Both the position numbers and the translations under genes were made by a program. The notes under the pieces were generated by a model. That model did no database searches, had not been told where the DNA came from, and was given only the letters and a program-made list of their open reading frames with translations. A stretch of DNA of 41,823 nt. It comes from JACCQS01 sp050999295. GTDB lineage: Bacteria; Actinomycetota; Actinomycetes; Mycobacteriales; Geodermatophilaceae. Below, piece by piece: positions 1 to 8,231 of the stretch (position 1 is its first letter; the number at the start of each line of letters is the position of its first letter). Location of the stretch: positions 1 to 41,823 of the forward strand of contig JBPCPI010000127.1 of NCBI GenBank assembly GCA_050999295.1. The letters run 5' to 3'.

Positions 1-449
1 ACGAGCCGGGCATCCTGGACTACAACACCGAGTTCAAGACGGCAGCCCAGGTGGACTACCTCTACGCTCCCGACGAGTACCGCACCTCCGACCACGATCC
101 CGTGCTGGTCGGACTGGCACTCGACGGACTGCCGGGCTTTAGCGTAACCGCGAGCCCTAACCGCTTGTGGCCGCCGAACCACAAGTACCAGAGGGTCAAC
201 GTGACCGCGCAGACCGGGGATGGTCAGCCGCTGACGGTCACGATCCTGTCAGTGACGTCGTCCGAACCGGACTGCGGTGGCGACTTTGGCGAGTTCTGCA
301 ACGACATCGTGCTGGTCGATGGCGACAGCGTGGATCTGCGTAGTGAGCGATACTCGCGATCCGGCCGTACCTACACCCTCGACGTCGTCATCACCGACGG
401 CGCACAGACGGTCTTCGAGACACTCACGGTGCGCGTCGCCAATAAGTGA
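1..449 (+). CDS. Extracellular endonuclease/exonuclease/phosphatase-family nuclease, C-terminal fragment
   Basis: The reading frame enters the window open (first full codon at base 3) and ends at TGA 447-449, so only about 148 C-terminal residues are visible. The segment with VDYLYAP and then SDHDPVLVGL is the closing part of an endonuclease/exonuclease/phosphatase (DNase I-like) domain, in which the SDHDP His and Asp belong to the catalytic site. It is followed by a beta-rich segment of about 100 residues beginning FSVTASPNRLWPPNHKYQ, a WPPNHK-type Ig-like tail common in secreted bacterial enzymes. It contains two cysteines (DCGG and FCND) that could form a disulfide. The protein is probably a secreted ExeM/NucH-type nuclease, but the signal peptide and most of the catalytic domain lie outside the window. 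The next gene is tail-to-tail, 12 bases away. Confidence 0.75.
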   Translation, partial: EPGILDYNTEFKTAAQVDYLYAPDEYRTSDHDPVLVGLALDGLPGFSVTASPNRLWPPNHKYQRVNVTAQTGDGQPLTVTILSVTSSEPDCGGDFGEFCNDIVLVDGDSVDLRSERYSRSGRTYTLDVVITDGAQTVFETLTVRVANK

Positions 450-461
450 AACCCTGACCGC

Positions 462-692
462 TCAGCCCGATTTCCGGCGGTGCGTGCGCTGTTGCTTGTC
501 GTTGGGGTGCAACGACATTCCAACGGTGTTCAGGTGATCCTCACCCGAGCGCTCGGCTGCCTTTGCGTTCTTGGCCTCCAACGCCTGACGGAAGGCATCC
601 CGAGTCTGATCGCCGGCTCCTGAGGATTTGGGGTCCCCGTCTGAGGGAGGGGTGGACTTGCTCGACTTCGATGCGGCTTTTCTTGCGGCCAT
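462..692 (-). CDS. Small DUF5302-family protein
   Basis: 76 residues, ATG at 692 with a strong GGAGGA ribosome site about six bases upstream on the minus strand. The frame stays open upstream but lacks coding character there, so this start is preferred. The N-terminus is lysine- and serine-rich (MAARKAASKSSKS), followed by a short helix (RDAFRQALEAKNAK) and a basic tail ending QRTHRRKSG. The helix plus RRKSG ending is the pattern I remember for DUF5302, a small actinobacterial family of unknown function. The protein is strongly basic and has no membrane segment or signal peptide, so it is cytosolic. The family name is recalled rather than searched. Confidence 0.7.
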   Translation of the reverse strand: MAARKAASKSSKSTPPSDGDPKSSGAGDQTRDAFRQALEAKNAKAAERSGEDHLNTVGMSLHPNDKQQRTHRRKSG

Positions 693-863
693 GGCGGTTC
701 CTCCCGAGCGGCCGCGTCGGAGCGGATCCGCGAATCGTTTGCGGCTTTTGGGATGCCTCGTCACATCGTCCCCTACGAGGCTGGGCAACCCGGTTTCCGG
801 GTCCGATACGCCCCGTCTCATCGTGTCGCGGAGTGCCCTGCGCACGGCCGGAACGGGGCCGGT

Positions 864-869
864 TAGCGT
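864..869 (+). promoter_or_regulatory. Candidate -10 element, leaderless start of the beta-phosphoglucomutase gene
   Basis: TAGCGT (fits TANNNT) lies exactly seven bases before ATG 877. Transcription would then start at or next to the A of ATG. No Shine-Dalgarno sequence is present, which fits a leaderless mRNA. The -35 region is not recognisable. Confidence 0.4.
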
Positions 870-876
870 AGCCGCC

Positions 877-1650
877 ATGTTGGGTCTGCCTGACCAGATT
901 CGGGCCTGTCTGTTCGACGTCGACGGGGTTCTCACCGAGACGGCGATCGTGCACCGCGCGGCGTGGAAGAAGACGTTCGACGCCTTCCTTCGCGGACATC
1001 CCGGCCTGCGCCCCGAGCAGTCCGGAGAGTTCACCGACGACGACTACAACGCCCACGTCGACGGCAAGCCCCGCCACGACGGGGTGCGTGACTTCCTAGC
1101 CTCGCGAAACATCGTTCTTCCCGAGGGCACCCCGGACGATCCGGTCGATGCAGCGACGGTTGCCGGCATCGCTAACCGGAAGAACGTGCTGGTCCTCGCC
1201 GAACTGGAAGAACACGGGGTCATCCCGTACGCAGGATCCTTGCGCTACCTCAAGGCAGTCCGCGCTGCCGGATTGCGGATCGCCGCGGTGACCGCATCGG
1301 CCAACGGTGAGGCAATTATCGAAGCAGGCGGGTTCACCGAGTTCTGCGAGGTTCGGATCGACGGGATCGTGGCCGCGCGCGAGAACCTGAGGGGCAAGCC
1401 GGCACCGGATCCGTTCCTGGCCGGCGCCCGCGCGCTGGGCGTCGAGGCATCCCAAGCGGCGGTGTTCGAGGACGCGATCTCCGGCGTGCAAGCCGGGCGT
1501 GCGGGCAGGTTCGGTTTCGTGATCGGGGTGAACCGAGTCGGTCAGGCCGAAGCACTCCGCGAAAACGGAGCAGATCTCGTCGTGGATGACCTCGCCGAAC
1601 TTCTCGACACTCCCTCGGTCGGTACGGACGCACAACAGGGCAGTTCCTGA
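877..1650 (+). CDS. pgmB: Beta-phosphoglucomutase-type HAD phosphatase
   Basis: 257 residues. The frame is open further upstream, but ATG 877 places the HAD nucleophile motif FDVDGVLTE at residues 13-21 (D14 nucleophile, D16 acid/base), as normal for the family. A helical cap follows (about residues 22-110, with HRAAWKKTFDAF). Later motifs are TASANGE (motif II), GKPAPDPFL (motif III lysine) and FEDAISGVQAG (motif IV acid pair). The expected reaction is beta-glucose-1-phosphate to glucose-6-phosphate in the cytosol. The stop shares base 1650 with the start of the GH65 phosphorylase, whose product would be its substrate. The same pair exists in M. tuberculosis as Rv3400/Rv3401. There is no ribosome site, and a -10-like TAGCGT seven bases upstream suggests leaderless translation. 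Confidence 0.85.
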   Translation: MLGLPDQIRACLFDVDGVLTETAIVHRAAWKKTFDAFLRGHPGLRPEQSGEFTDDDYNAHVDGKPRHDGVRDFLASRNIVLPEGTPDDPVDAATVAGIANRKNVLVLAELEEHGVIPYAGSLRYLKAVRAAGLRIAAVTASANGEAIIEAGGFTEFCEVRIDGIVAARENLRGKPAPDPFLAGARALGVEASQAAVFEDAISGVQAGRAGRFGFVIGVNRVGQAEALRENGADLVVDDLAELLDTPSVGTDAQQGSS

Positions 1651-4013
1651 TGAGTTTCGCCGACGAGACCCGCGATACCTCCTTCGCCGACACCTGGAAG
1701 CTGCGTGAGGTCGGGTTCGACCCCGAGCGGTTGGGCCACCTGGAGTCGCTGTTCGCCTTGTCCAACGGCCACATCGGGCTACGCGGCAGTCTCGAGGAGG
1801 GCGAGCCCCGGCGCCTTCCGGGGAGTTATCTGAACGGGTTGTACGAGGAGCGGGTGCTGCCGCACGCCGAGGCCGGGTACGGGTTCCCCGAGTCCGGTCA
1901 GACGGTCGTCAACGTTGCCGACGGCAAGCTGATCCGGCTGCTGGTCGGCGACTCACCGCTGGATCTCAACTACGGCGAGGTGATCTGCCACGAGCGGACA
2001 TTGGACCTGCGTACCGGCATTCTGCATCGCCGTACCGAATGGCGCTCGCCCAATGGCCGCGCGGTCCGGGTGCGCTCCCAGCGGCTGGTCTCGCTCACCC
2101 GACGCTCGATCGCGGCAATCTACTACGAGGTCGAGCCGATCGACGACGAGGGCGACCTCTATGTCGCCATCCAGTCCGATCTGCTGGCCAATGACGACAC
2201 CCCGAATGCCCCGAAGTCCGACCCACGCTCGGCCGCGCGGGTGGCCCCGCTGATCGGGGAGCTGTCCGGCTGCAAGGACGCCCGTGCCGTGCTCGTCCAC
2301 AGCACCCAGAGCAGCCGGCTCCGGATGGCCGTGGGGATGGATCACGAACTGGAGGTGCCGGACCGGTCGACCACCTCGATCGACGTGAACACCGACGTGG
2401 CCCGCTTCACAGTCTCGGCCCGGCTGCCGGCCGGATCGAAACTGCGGCTGGTGAAGTACCTGGCCTACGGCTGGTCCAGCCGGCGCTCGGCACACGCACT
2501 TCGCGATCAGGTGGAGGGCGCTCTGGCTACCTCAAAGCTGTCCGGATGGGACGTGCTGGTCAACGAGCAGCGCAAGTTCCTCGACGACCACTGGGCCTCT
2601 GCCGACGTCGAGATCGAGGGTGACGACGAGATGCAGCAGGCCACCCGAGTCGCGATGTTCCACGTGCTGCAGGCCGCCGTACGAGCCGAGCGTCGCGCGA
2701 TCCCGGCCAAGGGGCTCACCGGGCCGGGGTATGACGGTCACACGTTCTGGGACACCGAGAGCTATGTCCTCCCGGTGCTGATCTACACCACGCCGGGAGC
2801 GGCCCGTGACGCCCTGATCTGGCGGCACTCCACGCTGGACCGTGCCCGCGAACGCGCCGTGGAGCTGGGCCAGAAGGGGGCGGCCTTTCCCTGGCGCACG
2901 ATCAACGGGGCCGAGTGCTCGGGTTACTGGCCGGCCGGCACCGCGGCTTTCCACATCAACGCCGACATTGCCGATGCGGTCGCCAGGTACTTCCGGGCCA
3001 CGCACGACCGGGACTTCGACCGTGACTACGGGGCAGAGATTCTGATCGAGACCGCAAGGCTGTGGATGTCATTGGGCCACTTCGCCTCTGACGGCGGATT
3101 CCGGATCGACGGCGTCACCGGACCCGATGAGTACTCCGCCATCACCGACGACAACACGTTCACAAATCTCATGGCCCAACGCAATCTCCGCGAGGCTGCC
3201 GCGGCTGCCGGACGCCAGAGCGAGGTTGCCGATCGCCTCGGCGTGGACCAGTCCGAAACCGCGTCATGGCACAGCGCGGCCGATGCGGTGGTGATCCCCT
3301 ACGACGAGCGACTCGAGGTGCATCAGCAGTCCGAGGACTTCACCGAGCATGACGAATGGGACTTCGCGAACACCCCAGCTGAGCACTATCCGCTGCTGCT
3401 GCACGCGCCCTACTTCGAGATCTACCGCAAGCAGGTGATCAAGCAGGCCGATCTGGTGATGGCCATGTTCCTGCGCGGGGACGCGTTCACCCCGGAGCAG
3501 AAGGCGCGCAACTTCGCCTACTACGAGGCGCGCACCGTGCGTGACTCGTCCTTGTCAGCGGCCCAGCAAGCGGTCATGGCCGCCGAGGTCGGGCATTTGG
3601 AGCTGGCCTACGACTACTGGGCCGAGACGATCTTCACCGACCTCTACAACCTGCACGGCAACAGCGTTCAGGGCCTGCACCTGGCGGCGCTGGCCGGTGC
3701 GTGGACGGTGGCGGTCTGTGGCTTCGGCGGGATGCGCGACCACAACGGCTGGGTCACCTTCGCCCCGAGGCTGCCCCCGAAGCTGACCTTCCTGGCCTTT
3801 CGGATCCTGGTCGAGGGACGCGCGATCACCGTCAAGGTGGGCAAGGAGTCGGCCAGCTACCACCTCATCGACGGCGCGGAGTTCACCAGCAGCCACCATG
3901 GCGAGGAGTTCACGATCGCCGTGGACCGCCCGGTGACCCTGCCGATTCCGGCCGCTCCCAAGGTCGCGCCCGTGCATCAGCCCAAAGGACGCGAGCCGAT
4001 CCGCCGCGACTGA
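1650..4013 (+). CDS. Glycoside hydrolase family 65 disaccharide phosphorylase
   Basis: 787 residues, a normal GH65 length. ATG 1650 overlaps the previous TGA by one base, so the two are translationally coupled. The N-terminal beta-sandwich (about 15-290, with LSNGHIGLRGSLEEGEP) is followed by the (alpha/alpha)6 barrel (about 330-700). WDTESYVLPVL and VTGPDEYSAITDDNTFTN are family hallmarks; the Glu of GPDEY (E494) is the general acid. KQADLVMAMFL and the Ser/Gly-rich phosphate-site segment DSSLSAAQQA are also present. The family phosphorolyses maltose, trehalose, kojibiose or nigerose to beta-glucose-1-phosphate plus a sugar. The neighbouring beta-phosphoglucomutase argues for phosphorolysis rather than hydrolysis. 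Which disaccharide is used cannot be read from the sequence. Confidence 0.88.
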   Translation: MSFADETRDTSFADTWKLREVGFDPERLGHLESLFALSNGHIGLRGSLEEGEPRRLPGSYLNGLYEERVLPHAEAGYGFPESGQTVVNVADGKLIRLLVGDSPLDLNYGEVICHERTLDLRTGILHRRTEWRSPNGRAVRVRSQRLVSLTRRSIAAIYYEVEPIDDEGDLYVAIQSDLLANDDTPNAPKSDPRSAARVAPLIGELSGCKDARAVLVHSTQSSRLRMAVGMDHELEVPDRSTTSIDVNTDVARFTVSARLPAGSKLRLVKYLAYGWSSRRSAHALRDQVEGALATSKLSGWDVLVNEQRKFLDDHWASADVEIEGDDEMQQATRVAMFHVLQAAVRAERRAIPAKGLTGPGYDGHTFWDTESYVLPVLIYTTPGAARDALIWRHSTLDRARERAVELGQKGAAFPWRTINGAECSGYWPAGTAAFHINADIADAVARYFRATHDRDFDRDYGAEILIETARLWMSLGHFASDGGFRIDGVTGPDEYSAITDDNTFTNLMAQRNLREAAAAAGRQSEVADRLGVDQSETASWHSAADAVVIPYDERLEVHQQSEDFTEHDEWDFANTPAEHYPLLLHAPYFEIYRKQVIKQADLVMAMFLRGDAFTPEQKARNFAYYEARTVRDSSLSAAQQAVMAAEVGHLELAYDYWAETIFTDLYNLHGNSVQGLHLAALAGAWTVAVCGFGGMRDHNGWVTFAPRLPPKLTFLAFRILVEGRAITVKVGKESASYHLIDGAEFTSSHHGEEFTIAVDRPVTLPIPAAPKVAPVHQPKGREPIRRD

Positions 4014-4031
4014 CCGAGCCGCTTGCCGCGA

Positions 4032-5408
4032 TCAGTGCTTCCAACGGGTGAGCGCGGCGATCTCCTCCGGTGCGGACTCCGCGAACAACTCGATCTCATA
4101 GCGCCGCAACTCGGCGATCGTCGTCGCGAGTTCGACGCCGAATGCCACCTGCAACGCCGGTTCGGACTCGAATGCCGCGACCGAATCCTGCAGCGAGGAC
4201 GGCAACGGGTCGATGCCGATCTCCGCCCGTTCCCGTGCGGAAATCGTCGCGGGGTCGAACGAAACCGGCTCCGGGAGCGTGGCCTCCTCGTCCAGCCCGG
4301 CCAGCCCGGCGGCCAACAGGCCGGCAATCACCAGATACGGATTGGCCGTCGCGTCAAGGCACTTCACCTCAAGATTGGCCGACTTGTGCTGGCTACCAAC
4401 TGGGCCCGTGACGAAGCGCAGGGCCGTCTCCCGGTTCTCCAGGCCCCAACACGCGAAGGCTCCGGCCCAGTGCGAGGGGATCAGCCGGAGATAGGAGGCG
4501 ACGCTCGGGGCACCGATCGCCAGGAAGGCCGGGAGCCGATCGAGGATGCCCGCGCTGAAGGAGGCAGCTGTCCGCGAGAGGCCGAACCCGCCGTCGTCAC
4601 CGGTCATCACATTGGTGTCATCCGACCACAGGGACAAGTGCACGTGGGCGCCGTTGCCGACCCCCTCAACCTCGACCTTGGGGGAGAAGGATGCCCGTAG
4701 CCCGTGACGAAGCGAGACCGCGCGGATGGTCTCGCGAACCAACACGAACGTGTCCGCCGCGTCCACGGGGCTCTCCGCGGCGACCGAGAGCTCGAGTTGC
4801 CCGGCGCCATACTCGGGGTGGAACTGGTCAACCGAGACCCCTTGGGAGGCAAGGGACGTGAGCAGGTCGACCGAATAGTCCGACAGTTCACTGATCCGGG
4901 TCATTCCGTAGGCCGGTCCCTTGCAGGCGGGGACGAAGTCGTCACCATCCCCGGCACTGACCGCCCACTCCACCTCGAAGGCCATCCAGGCATTGAGACC
5001 ACGATCTGCGAGCGCCTCGACCATGCGGGCGGCCAGCAGCCGCGAACACTGCGGATGGGCCACGCCGGCCTGGTCATAGCGGTCCACCGGGGCCCATGCC
5101 CAGCCCGGCTGACCGGCCAGCACCGTGAGTCGGTTCAGGTCAGGATGCAGGCGCAGGTCGCCCACCGGTGACCCGGAGTGCGTGCCCGACATGATCATGT
5201 CGTCGAGCCGGAAGGCGTCGAAGACCGGCGACATCCCGACGCCCCACTCCGCAGCCACAGGGAGCTTGGCCACCGGTACGGCCTTCACTCGGGTGATGCC
5301 GGAGTTGTCGACGTAGGTCAGCGCCACCCCGACGACGCCGGCATCCTCGAGTTCACCGAGAAACTCACTTGCCCGCTGCTCGCGCGCGCTGCGGTCTTCG
5401 CTGTCCAT
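4032..5408 (-). CDS. Glutamine-synthetase-family gamma-glutamyl ligase (GlnA3/FluG C-terminal-like)
   Basis: 458 residues from ATG 5408, with GGGAG seven bases upstream; the frame is open further 5' but loses coding character. The N-terminal beta-grasp part (about 15-110, YVDNSGITRVKAVP) is followed by the catalytic domain. Signatures retained are the ExE of MAFEVEW, HPEYGAGQLELS, GNGAHVHLSLW, ENRETALRF and the LEVKCLDATANPYL segment, so the ATP, metal and glutamate sites look intact. The family ligates ammonia or an amine to the gamma-carboxylate of glutamate. The length and the lack of a C-terminal adenylylation loop point to the GlnA3/GlnA4/FluG-like side branch rather than housekeeping GlnA. 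It diverges from a permease/amidohydrolase operon, suggesting amine or amino-acid salvage. The exact substrate is unknown. Confidence 0.82.
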   Translation of the reverse strand: MDSEDRSAREQRASEFLGELEDAGVVGVALTYVDNSGITRVKAVPVAKLPVAAEWGVGMSPVFDAFRLDDMIMSGTHSGSPVGDLRLHPDLNRLTVLAGQPGWAWAPVDRYDQAGVAHPQCSRLLAARMVEALADRGLNAWMAFEVEWAVSAGDGDDFVPACKGPAYGMTRISELSDYSVDLLTSLASQGVSVDQFHPEYGAGQLELSVAAESPVDAADTFVLVRETIRAVSLRHGLRASFSPKVEVEGVGNGAHVHLSLWSDDTNVMTGDDGGFGLSRTAASFSAGILDRLPAFLAIGAPSVASYLRLIPSHWAGAFACWGLENRETALRFVTGPVGSQHKSANLEVKCLDATANPYLVIAGLLAAGLAGLDEEATLPEPVSFDPATISARERAEIGIDPLPSSLQDSVAAFESEPALQVAFGVELATTIAELRRYEIELFAESAPEEIAALTRWKH

Positions 5409-5521
5409 GCCGGCACTCCCGTCGCGAATGATGTCCCAGCCCGCAACCCTAGGGCTTACCATTTCTCCGACACGGGACAAACTTTCAAGCACGCACGAAT
5501 GCGATGACCGGAAGGTGAGCC

Positions 5522-7039
5522 ATGCCTGCGTCAGCATCTCCAGAAACCCGGGAACCCGGCCTGCGGCGGTCCCTCTCGGTCTGGCAGGCGGTCGGCCTGT
5601 CGGTGGCCCTGATGGCGCCTAGCATGGCCGCCAACATCAACCCACAAGGGACTGCTGGCTTGGCCGGCAGAGCCGTGCCGCTGGCCTTCTTCCTCGCCGC
5701 GATCGGCGTGCTCCTCGTGGCCTACGGGTTCGTCCGGATGTGTCAGTACTACCAGCACGCCGGGTCGGTGTACGCCTTCGTCGGAGCCACCCTGGGCCCA
5801 CGGACCGGGTTCGTCTCCGGTTTCGGGCTGCTCGGCACGTACTCCTTCTACGGCGTGGTCACCGCTTCGGCGACCGGGATCTTCGGTACCGCCTTCCTGC
5901 AGCAGATCGGTGTCTGGGACGCACCGCCGAGTTGGGCGCCGTTCCTGCTCGCCGCAGTCGCCCTCCTGCTGGCGCTCTACCTGACCATCGTCCCGGCCAG
6001 ACGTGGCACCGGAGTCCTGCTCACCGTCGAAGGCGTCACCGTCGCGTTGATCGTGGTGATCACCGCGCTCGTACTCGTCCGCATCCTGTCCGGCAGCGCA
6101 CCCGGTGATGCGAGCTTCGATCTGAGCGTCTTCGTACCGGAACCCGGCACGGACGGATCGACGATCTTCCTCGGCATCGTCTTCGGGTTCCTGTCCTTCG
6201 CCGGTTTCGAAGCAGCAGCGACGCTAGGGGAGGAGGCCCGCAACCCGCGCCGGGATATCCCGCGCGCGATCCTGGGTACAGCGATCTTCGGCGGCATCTA
6301 CTTCACCGTCGTGACCGCCGTGGAGATGATGGCTTTCGGGACCGACGCCGACGGCGTGGCGGCCTTTGCCTCTTCACCGTCCTTGTTGGGAGAGATCGGC
6401 ACCAGCTACCTGGGCAGCTGGGTGGGGGACGCGGTCACCCTCGGCGCGGCGATCAGTGCGTTCGGCTGCTGTCTGGCCTGCATGGTCGGGGCATCCCGGC
6501 TGCTGTTCGCCCTCGGGCGGGATGCGGCCGGCGACAAGGGGATCGGCCAGACCTCCGGCTCCGGGACTCCCGCGAACGCGGCGATCGCGGTCGCCCTCCT
6601 GATGGCGTTCATCATCGTGGTGAGTGCGGTCTTCTTCGACGCGGAGGCCTTCGACACCTTCCTGTGGTCGGGCACCATCGGCACGCTGATCCTGCTGGTC
6701 ATCTACGTGCTCACCACGATCGGTGCCGTGCGCCTGGTGTTCGTACAGAAGAAGATGGCTGTGCCGATGTGGCAGGTCGTCATCCCGATCGCGGCGTTGC
6801 TCGTATTGGGATACACCATCTACCGCAACGTCATCCCCTACCCGACCGAGGGGCCCTCGCAATGGTTCCCGATCGTGGCCGGCGGCTGGCTGCTGCTCGC
6901 GATCATCGTGGTCCTCGCCGCCCCGGGACTGGCGCGGCGGATAGGTGCGAACCTGACCGCCGCCGAAGGCATCGGGCGGGACACGGACGACTCGGTCTCC
7001 GCATTGCCACGCCGTCCGGACGACGGCGTCCGTGGCTGA
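5522..7039 (+). CDS. APC-superfamily amino acid/amine permease
   Basis: 505 residues, ATG 5522 preceded by GGAAGGTGAG. The translation shows about 12 hydrophobic spans. The first begins near residue 20 (SVWQAVGLSVALMAPS), and the loop GSVYAFVGATLGPRTGFVSG is typical of the APC family. The conserved FEAAATLGEEARNPRRDIPRAI segment after TM6 is the amino-acid permease signature. The expected role is proton- or antiport-driven import of an amino acid, amine or small peptide-like compound across the inner membrane. It is the first gene of an operon in which each following gene overlaps the one before. The shared divergent promoter region with the glutamine-synthetase-like ligase (5409-5521) suggests co-regulation. 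The substrate is inferred only from context. Confidence 0.85.
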   Translation: MPASASPETREPGLRRSLSVWQAVGLSVALMAPSMAANINPQGTAGLAGRAVPLAFFLAAIGVLLVAYGFVRMCQYYQHAGSVYAFVGATLGPRTGFVSGFGLLGTYSFYGVVTASATGIFGTAFLQQIGVWDAPPSWAPFLLAAVALLLALYLTIVPARRGTGVLLTVEGVTVALIVVITALVLVRILSGSAPGDASFDLSVFVPEPGTDGSTIFLGIVFGFLSFAGFEAAATLGEEARNPRRDIPRAILGTAIFGGIYFTVVTAVEMMAFGTDADGVAAFASSPSLLGEIGTSYLGSWVGDAVTLGAAISAFGCCLACMVGASRLLFALGRDAAGDKGIGQTSGSGTPANAAIAVALLMAFIIVVSAVFFDAEAFDTFLWSGTIGTLILLVIYVLTTIGAVRLVFVQKKMAVPMWQVVIPIAALLVLGYTIYRNVIPYPTEGPSQWFPIVAGGWLLLAIIVVLAAPGLARRIGANLTAAEGIGRDTDDSVSALPRRPDDGVRG

Positions 7040-8231
7040 CCGCCCATCCCGGCCAGCACACCGCCCGCGAGCAGCACTCCGCTACACGCCCCGTACCCGT
7101 CCGGTCGTGCCGCCGATCTATCAGTCGGTGACCTACTTCCTGGACGAGGAGTCCTACAAGGACGTGCACGCCGGTGGACTCGACGAGCACTGGTACGGCC
7201 GGTTCCGCAATCCGACCGTCGATGTCGTCGCCGAGGCGATCGCCTCGCTCGAGGGAGCTGAGGCCGGCTTCATGGCCGCCTCCGGAATGGGGGCCATCGC
7301 CACCAGCCTGCTCACCCTGGTCCGCGCCGGTGACCGGATCGTTGCCGCCGCGCAGGTCTACGGGGACACCCATGACCTGCTGACCCGCGACCTACCCGGC
7401 TTGGGCATCGACGTCGTAACGGTCGACTCCGCCGACCTCGACGCCTGGGCGCAGGCGATCTCGGCGGCGCCGACGCGGGTGGTCTACGCCGAGACACTGT
7501 CCAACCCGACGCTGGAGATCACCGACCTTTCCGCCTTGGCCGCCCTCGCGCACGATGCGGGAGCGTTGCTGGTGGTGGACAACACCTTTGCCACCCCGTA
7601 CGCGGTGAATCCGCTGGCTCTCGGTGCCGACCTGGTGGTGCACTCGGCCACCAAGTTCCTGAACGGGCACTCGGATGTGATCGCCGGGGCCGTGCTCGGC
7701 GACTTCGAACTCGTCCGCGAGGTCCAGCGGCGGATCATCACCTTCGGCGCCTGCCTGGACCCACATGCGGCCTACCTTGTCTGGCGCGGCCTGCAGACCT
7801 TCGAGGTCCGGATGGCCCGCTCGACCGCGACGGCGCTCACGGTGGCCTCGGCACTCGACCAGCGGGCGGACGTCCTCGCCGTACGGTATCCGGGGCTGGC
7901 TTCCTATCCCAGACGTGCCGTCGCCGATCGGACGATGCGCGACGGACGCGGCGGAGCCATGGTGACCTTCACCGTCGACGGGGGGAACGTCAGGGCCCTT
8001 GCCGTCATGCGGCATCTGGAGGTGGCCTGCGAGGCAACCAGTCTGGGCGGCGTCGAGTCGTTGGTGAGCACCCCGTTCAACTCCTCACACTTCTCGCTGA
8101 CGCCCGAAGAGCTGCGGGCGGCCCGGATCCAGGAAGGGATGATCCGGTTGTCCTGCGGGCTGGAACCGGCCGAGGAGCTCGTCGCCGATCTGAGCGCCGC
8201 CCTCGATGCCACCGGAACGGATGTTCCTTGA
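7032..8231 (+). CDS. Trans-sulfuration (Cys/Met metabolism) PLP-dependent enzyme
   Basis: 399 residues. GTG 7032 lies inside the end of the permease gene (8-base overlap). Family features are YGRFRNPT (phosphate-binding Tyr/Arg, about residues 56-63), EGAEAGFMAASGMGAI, DNTFATP (cofactor Asp) and HSATKFLNGHSD with the PLP lysine K208. The C-terminal lobe includes SLGGVESLVSTP and IRLSCGLE. The family covers cystathionine gamma-synthase, cystathionine lyases and methionine gamma-lyase. At the position where methionine gamma-lyases carry a catalytic Cys (YGCT) this protein has YGDT, so methionine gamma-lyase is less likely. It sits between a permease and two amidohydrolases, implying that the imported compound yields an amino acid with a cleavable gamma or beta substituent. 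Cytosolic, probably a homotetramer. Confidence 0.8.
   Translation: MADRPSRPAHRPRAALRYTPRTRPVVPPIYQSVTYFLDEESYKDVHAGGLDEHWYGRFRNPTVDVVAEAIASLEGAEAGFMAASGMGAIATSLLTLVRAGDRIVAAAQVYGDTHDLLTRDLPGLGIDVVTVDSADLDAWAQAISAAPTRVVYAETLSNPTLEITDLSALAALAHDAGALLVVDNTFATPYAVNPLALGADLVVHSATKFLNGHSDVIAGAVLGDFELVREVQRRIITFGACLDPHAAYLVWRGLQTFEVRMARSTATALTVASALDQRADVLAVRYPGLASYPRRAVADRTMRDGRGGAMVTFTVDGGNVRALAVMRHLEVACEATSLGGVESLVSTPFNSSHFSLTPEELRAARIQEGMIRLSCGLEPAEELVADLSAALDATGTDVP

Noticed and set aside
788..802. ACCCGG-TTT-CCGGGT hairpin as a terminator
   Set aside because: Only six base pairs, no T-tract, and it does not follow a gene end; chance palindrome in GC-rich sequence.
4023..4700. 225-codon plus-strand frame opposite the glutamine-synthetase-like gene
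   Set aside because: The minus strand holds the ATP- and glutamate-binding signatures; the plus frame is arginine/glycine-rich without motifs.
5432..5479. TGTCCC/GGGACA inverted repeat in the divergent spacer as a regulator site
   Set aside because: Six-base arms 36 bases apart are expected by chance in such DNA; no known operator consensus fits.
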